Shown: positions 62,176 to 64,000 of the stretch, piece by piece | Numbering within the stretch: the stretch's first letter is position 1 | Layout of the letters: every line of letters starts with the position of its first letter | NCBI GenBank assembly: GCA_031277535.1 | Contig: JAITMD010000021.1 | Span: 62,001 to 126,000, forward strand | DNA length: 64,000 nt | Direction: 5' to 3' | From: Flavobacteriaceae bacterium | Lineage (GTDB): Bacteria; Bacteroidota; Bacteroidia; Flavobacteriales; Flavobacteriaceae | Program-made: the position numbers and the translations under genes | Notes under the pieces: generated by a model | Databases searched by the model: none | What the model was told of the DNA's origin: nothing | Seen by the model: only the letters and a program-made list of their open reading frames with translations

Positions 62176-62877
62176 TTAAATTAGAATATCGCTTTCTAAG
62201 TCTGATTTTTCTACTTTAAAATCGAAATCAAGTTTATTCATTAACTCAATAACTAATTTCTTATACCAATTTTCAGACTTAGGGTGGATATATATTCTTT
62301 CAATTAATTGTTCAATATCTACATGTATTTTTACTCCTTCATGTACAGATAAGTTTAGAGGAGTTACATCTGAGATAATTCGAACTTCTTTTTCGTATTG
62401 AAAACTTTTTCTCTTGAATAAAAAAGGGAAAAAGTCATCTTCGTACGGTATGTGTTCATGTCTGTAATCGATGTATTCTACTTCACCTATGTGTTGTGGA
62501 ATACGCGTTTCTAAAGCCAATGCCTCTTGCAGACGGCCTATAGTAGATTGTATAGCCAGTCCTTCATTGTTTTTAGTAAATATTTGCCACATCGCAAAAG
62601 ATTCGTACTCATTGATATGCCAACTACTAATTACAATGTTTTTCCTTTTTTGTTTGTATCCATCTAAAAAGGTAGGATTGCTTGCTGCTATTAGTTTTAA
62701 CTCTTCATAAGTCGGTTCGCTAAAAGTACCTTCGTACTGATCTTCGAACTTGTCAGAACGAGACATGAACAATTTTTTTGACAACAAGAGGTCTAAGAAT
62801 TTAGACAAATCCAGATACTTCCAAACAATGGTGTTTGGATCTGTAGGAATGTGTATGTTCTTGTTGACTTGATACAT
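62176..62877 (-). CDS. DUF2971 protein
   Basis: The 233-residue protein has the DUF2971 pattern: VWKYLDLSKFLDLLLSKKLFMSRSDKFEDQYEG near the N-terminus, ISSWHINEYESFAMWQIF in the middle and FKRKSFQYEKEVRIISD late. Function is unknown; members are common in accessory and defence-like islands. It starts within the stop codon of the ABC exporter (1-base overlap, TAATG) and lies 6 bp before pncB, so it is tightly coupled to both. Confidence 0.88.
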   Translation of the reverse strand: MYQVNKNIHIPTDPNTIVWKYLDLSKFLDLLLSKKLFMSRSDKFEDQYEGTFSEPTYEELKLIAASNPTFLDGYKQKRKNIVISSWHINEYESFAMWQIFTKNNEGLAIQSTIGRLQEALALETRIPQHIGEVEYIDYRHEHIPYEDDFFPFLFKRKSFQYEKEVRIISDVTPLNLSVHEGVKIHVDIEQLIERIYIHPKSENWYKKLVIELMNKLDFDFKVEKSDLESDILI

Positions 62878-63998
62878 TATTCAAATGATTGTAATGATAC
62901 TAATTTAGCATAAGTACCATTTAGGTGTATTAATTCGTCGTGTGTACCTTGTTCTACTATGTGTCCTTTTTGCATTACTACAATAAGGTCGGCATTCTGA
63001 ATTGTAGACAGACGGTGTGCAATAACTACAGACGTTCTGTTTTTCATCATGTTTTCCAAAGCAACCTGTACCAGTTTTTCGCTTTCTGTATCCAAAGCAG
63101 AAGTAGCCTCATCCAATATCATAATAGGAGGATTCTTTAGTACTGCACGAGCAATAGAAAGACGTTGTCTTTGTCCACCCGAAAGTTTACTACCTGAGTC
63201 TCCAATATTAGTTTCAATTCCCTTTGGCAAGTCTTTTACAAACTCATAAGCATTAGCAACTTTAAGTGCTTCTACAATTTCTTCGTCTGTGGCATCCTCT
63301 TTCCCTAATTTAAGGTTGTTTTTAATGCTGTCGTTAAATAAGATACTATCTTGTGTCACCAAACCAATCATACCTCTTAAATTGTCTAATTTTAAGTCTC
63401 TGATGTCTTCGTTGTCGATTTTAATGGTTCCTTCGTTAATATCCCAAAATCGAGTCAATAGATTAGCAATTGTACTCTTACCACTTCCAGATTGTCCTAC
63501 TAAGGCAACTGATTTTCCTTTCGGAATAGTAAGTGTAAAGTCTTTCAGTACATACTCATCTTCGTATTTAAACGAAATGTTTTGCATTTGTATGTCTGTA
63601 TCAAAAGACGTTTTTGCTATTGCATTTTCTTTACTTACGATAGGGTTTGTTTCTTCCAATACATGAAGTACACGTTCTGCAGCAGCATTACCACGTTTTA
63701 GAGAGTAAGAAGCTTTAGACATCGCTTTAGCAGGAGTAAGGATGTTATAAGCCATACCAATGTAAGCGATAAAAGCAGCACTCGTTAATGTACGTTCACC
63801 TAATACTAAGTGTCCTCCATATACTAATAATACGGCGATAGTTACAATACCTAAAAACTCGCTTAAAGGAGAAGATAAGTTCTGACGATTCAATATCTTA
63901 TTGTTTAACTCGTAGAAAGATTGTGTAGAATCTTGAAATCTGTTGTTAAACGTTTTCTCAGAGTTAAAGCTCTTAACTACTTTTAACCCTGATAGTGA
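62877..63998 (-). CDS. ABC exporter half-transporter (partial)
   Basis: The frame is open to the right edge; the N-terminal transmembrane part is outside. The visible part includes the last membrane helices (GIVTIAVLLVYGGHLVLG, SAAFIAYIGMAYNIL) and a full nucleotide-binding domain: Walker A VGQSGSGKST, signature KLSGGQRQRLSIARAV, Walker B IMILDEATSALD and VVIAHRLSTI. It is a type-IV ABC exporter like the one at 34783-36540, here of the more usual LSGGQ signature. Substrate unknown. It heads a coupled run with the DUF2971 gene and pncB. Confidence 0.9.
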   Translation of the reverse strand, partial: SLSGLKVVKSFNSEKTFNNRFQDSTQSFYELNNKILNRQNLSSPLSEFLGIVTIAVLLVYGGHLVLGERTLTSAAFIAYIGMAYNILTPAKAMSKASYSLKRGNAAAERVLHVLEETNPIVSKENAIAKTSFDTDIQMQNISFKYEDEYVLKDFTLTIPKGKSVALVGQSGSGKSTIANLLTRFWDINEGTIKIDNEDIRDLKLDNLRGMIGLVTQDSILFNDSIKNNLKLGKEDATDEEIVEALKVANAYEFVKDLPKGIETNIGDSGSKLSGGQRQRLSIARAVLKNPPIMILDEATSALDTESEKLVQVALENMMKNRTSVVIAHRLSTIQNADLIVVMQKGHIVEQGTHDELIHLNGTYAKLVSLQSFE

Positions 63999-64000
63999 TT

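Overview
The window is AT-rich, gene-dense bacterial chromosome. Gene content and order point to the Bacteroidota, family Flavobacteriaceae: gldJ, porU and porV of the type IX secretion system (T9SS) together, a SecA with the Bacteroidota internal insertion, promoters of the TTG-N18-20-TAnnTTTG type instead of -35/-10, and almost no Shine-Dalgarno sites. A genus such as Myroides or Flavobacterium fits, but I cannot fix it from sequence alone. There is no rRNA, CRISPR array, insertion sequence or prophage.

0-14.2 kb is accessory: the end of a DUF3427 helicase, a Fic-fold protein without its catalytic histidine, a frameshifted small gene, lipoproteins, two VOC proteins, a double-DTG aspartyl protease, a DUF6304-like/DUF2695 pair, an HxlR regulator divergent from a peroxiredoxin, an AlkC-like repair protein, a GNAT acetyltransferase, and an AraC regulator divergent from an MFS exporter.

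14.5-35 kb is mostly core: gldJ, porU and porV (with an NTF2-like gene and an MFS transporter between gldJ and porU), cdd, a CNNM/CBS transporter, coaD-ddl, divergent from these a PASTA protein and an RluD-type pseudouridine synthase, then tilS-dsbD, a DUF2911 protein and purB. At 34.8-44.1 kb an ABC exporter, truA, a YfcE-type phosphoesterase, a DUF4293 protein and rho form what I recall as a conserved block. It is interrupted at 37.3-41.0 kb by three exported proteins (SH3b-like, WG-like, M64 peptidase) and a 640-bp gene-free stretch.

44.3-64 kb holds an AraC-linked accessory cluster (outer-membrane protein, small membrane protein, NmrA reductase), two tandem tRNA-Arg(ACG) genes, a reduced methyltransferase-like gene, a LolD-type ATPase, a cobalamin adenosyltransferase, a DUF2795 gene, secA without its usual C-terminal tail, a large TonB-type receptor, an ArsC-like protein, a CPBP protease, menE, an exported glutaminase, ndk, pncB, a DUF2971 protein and a partial ABC exporter. 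Most transcription units end in clear intrinsic terminators, many of them bidirectional between convergent genes.

The observations I would follow up first are the structured 727-831 element before the pseudo-Fic gene, the 22-bp perfect palindrome over the predicted start site of the CNNM gene, the 14-bp dyad over the MFS promoter inside the gldJ-porU locus, the SecA without a tail, and the methyltransferase-like gene with no SAM-binding core.
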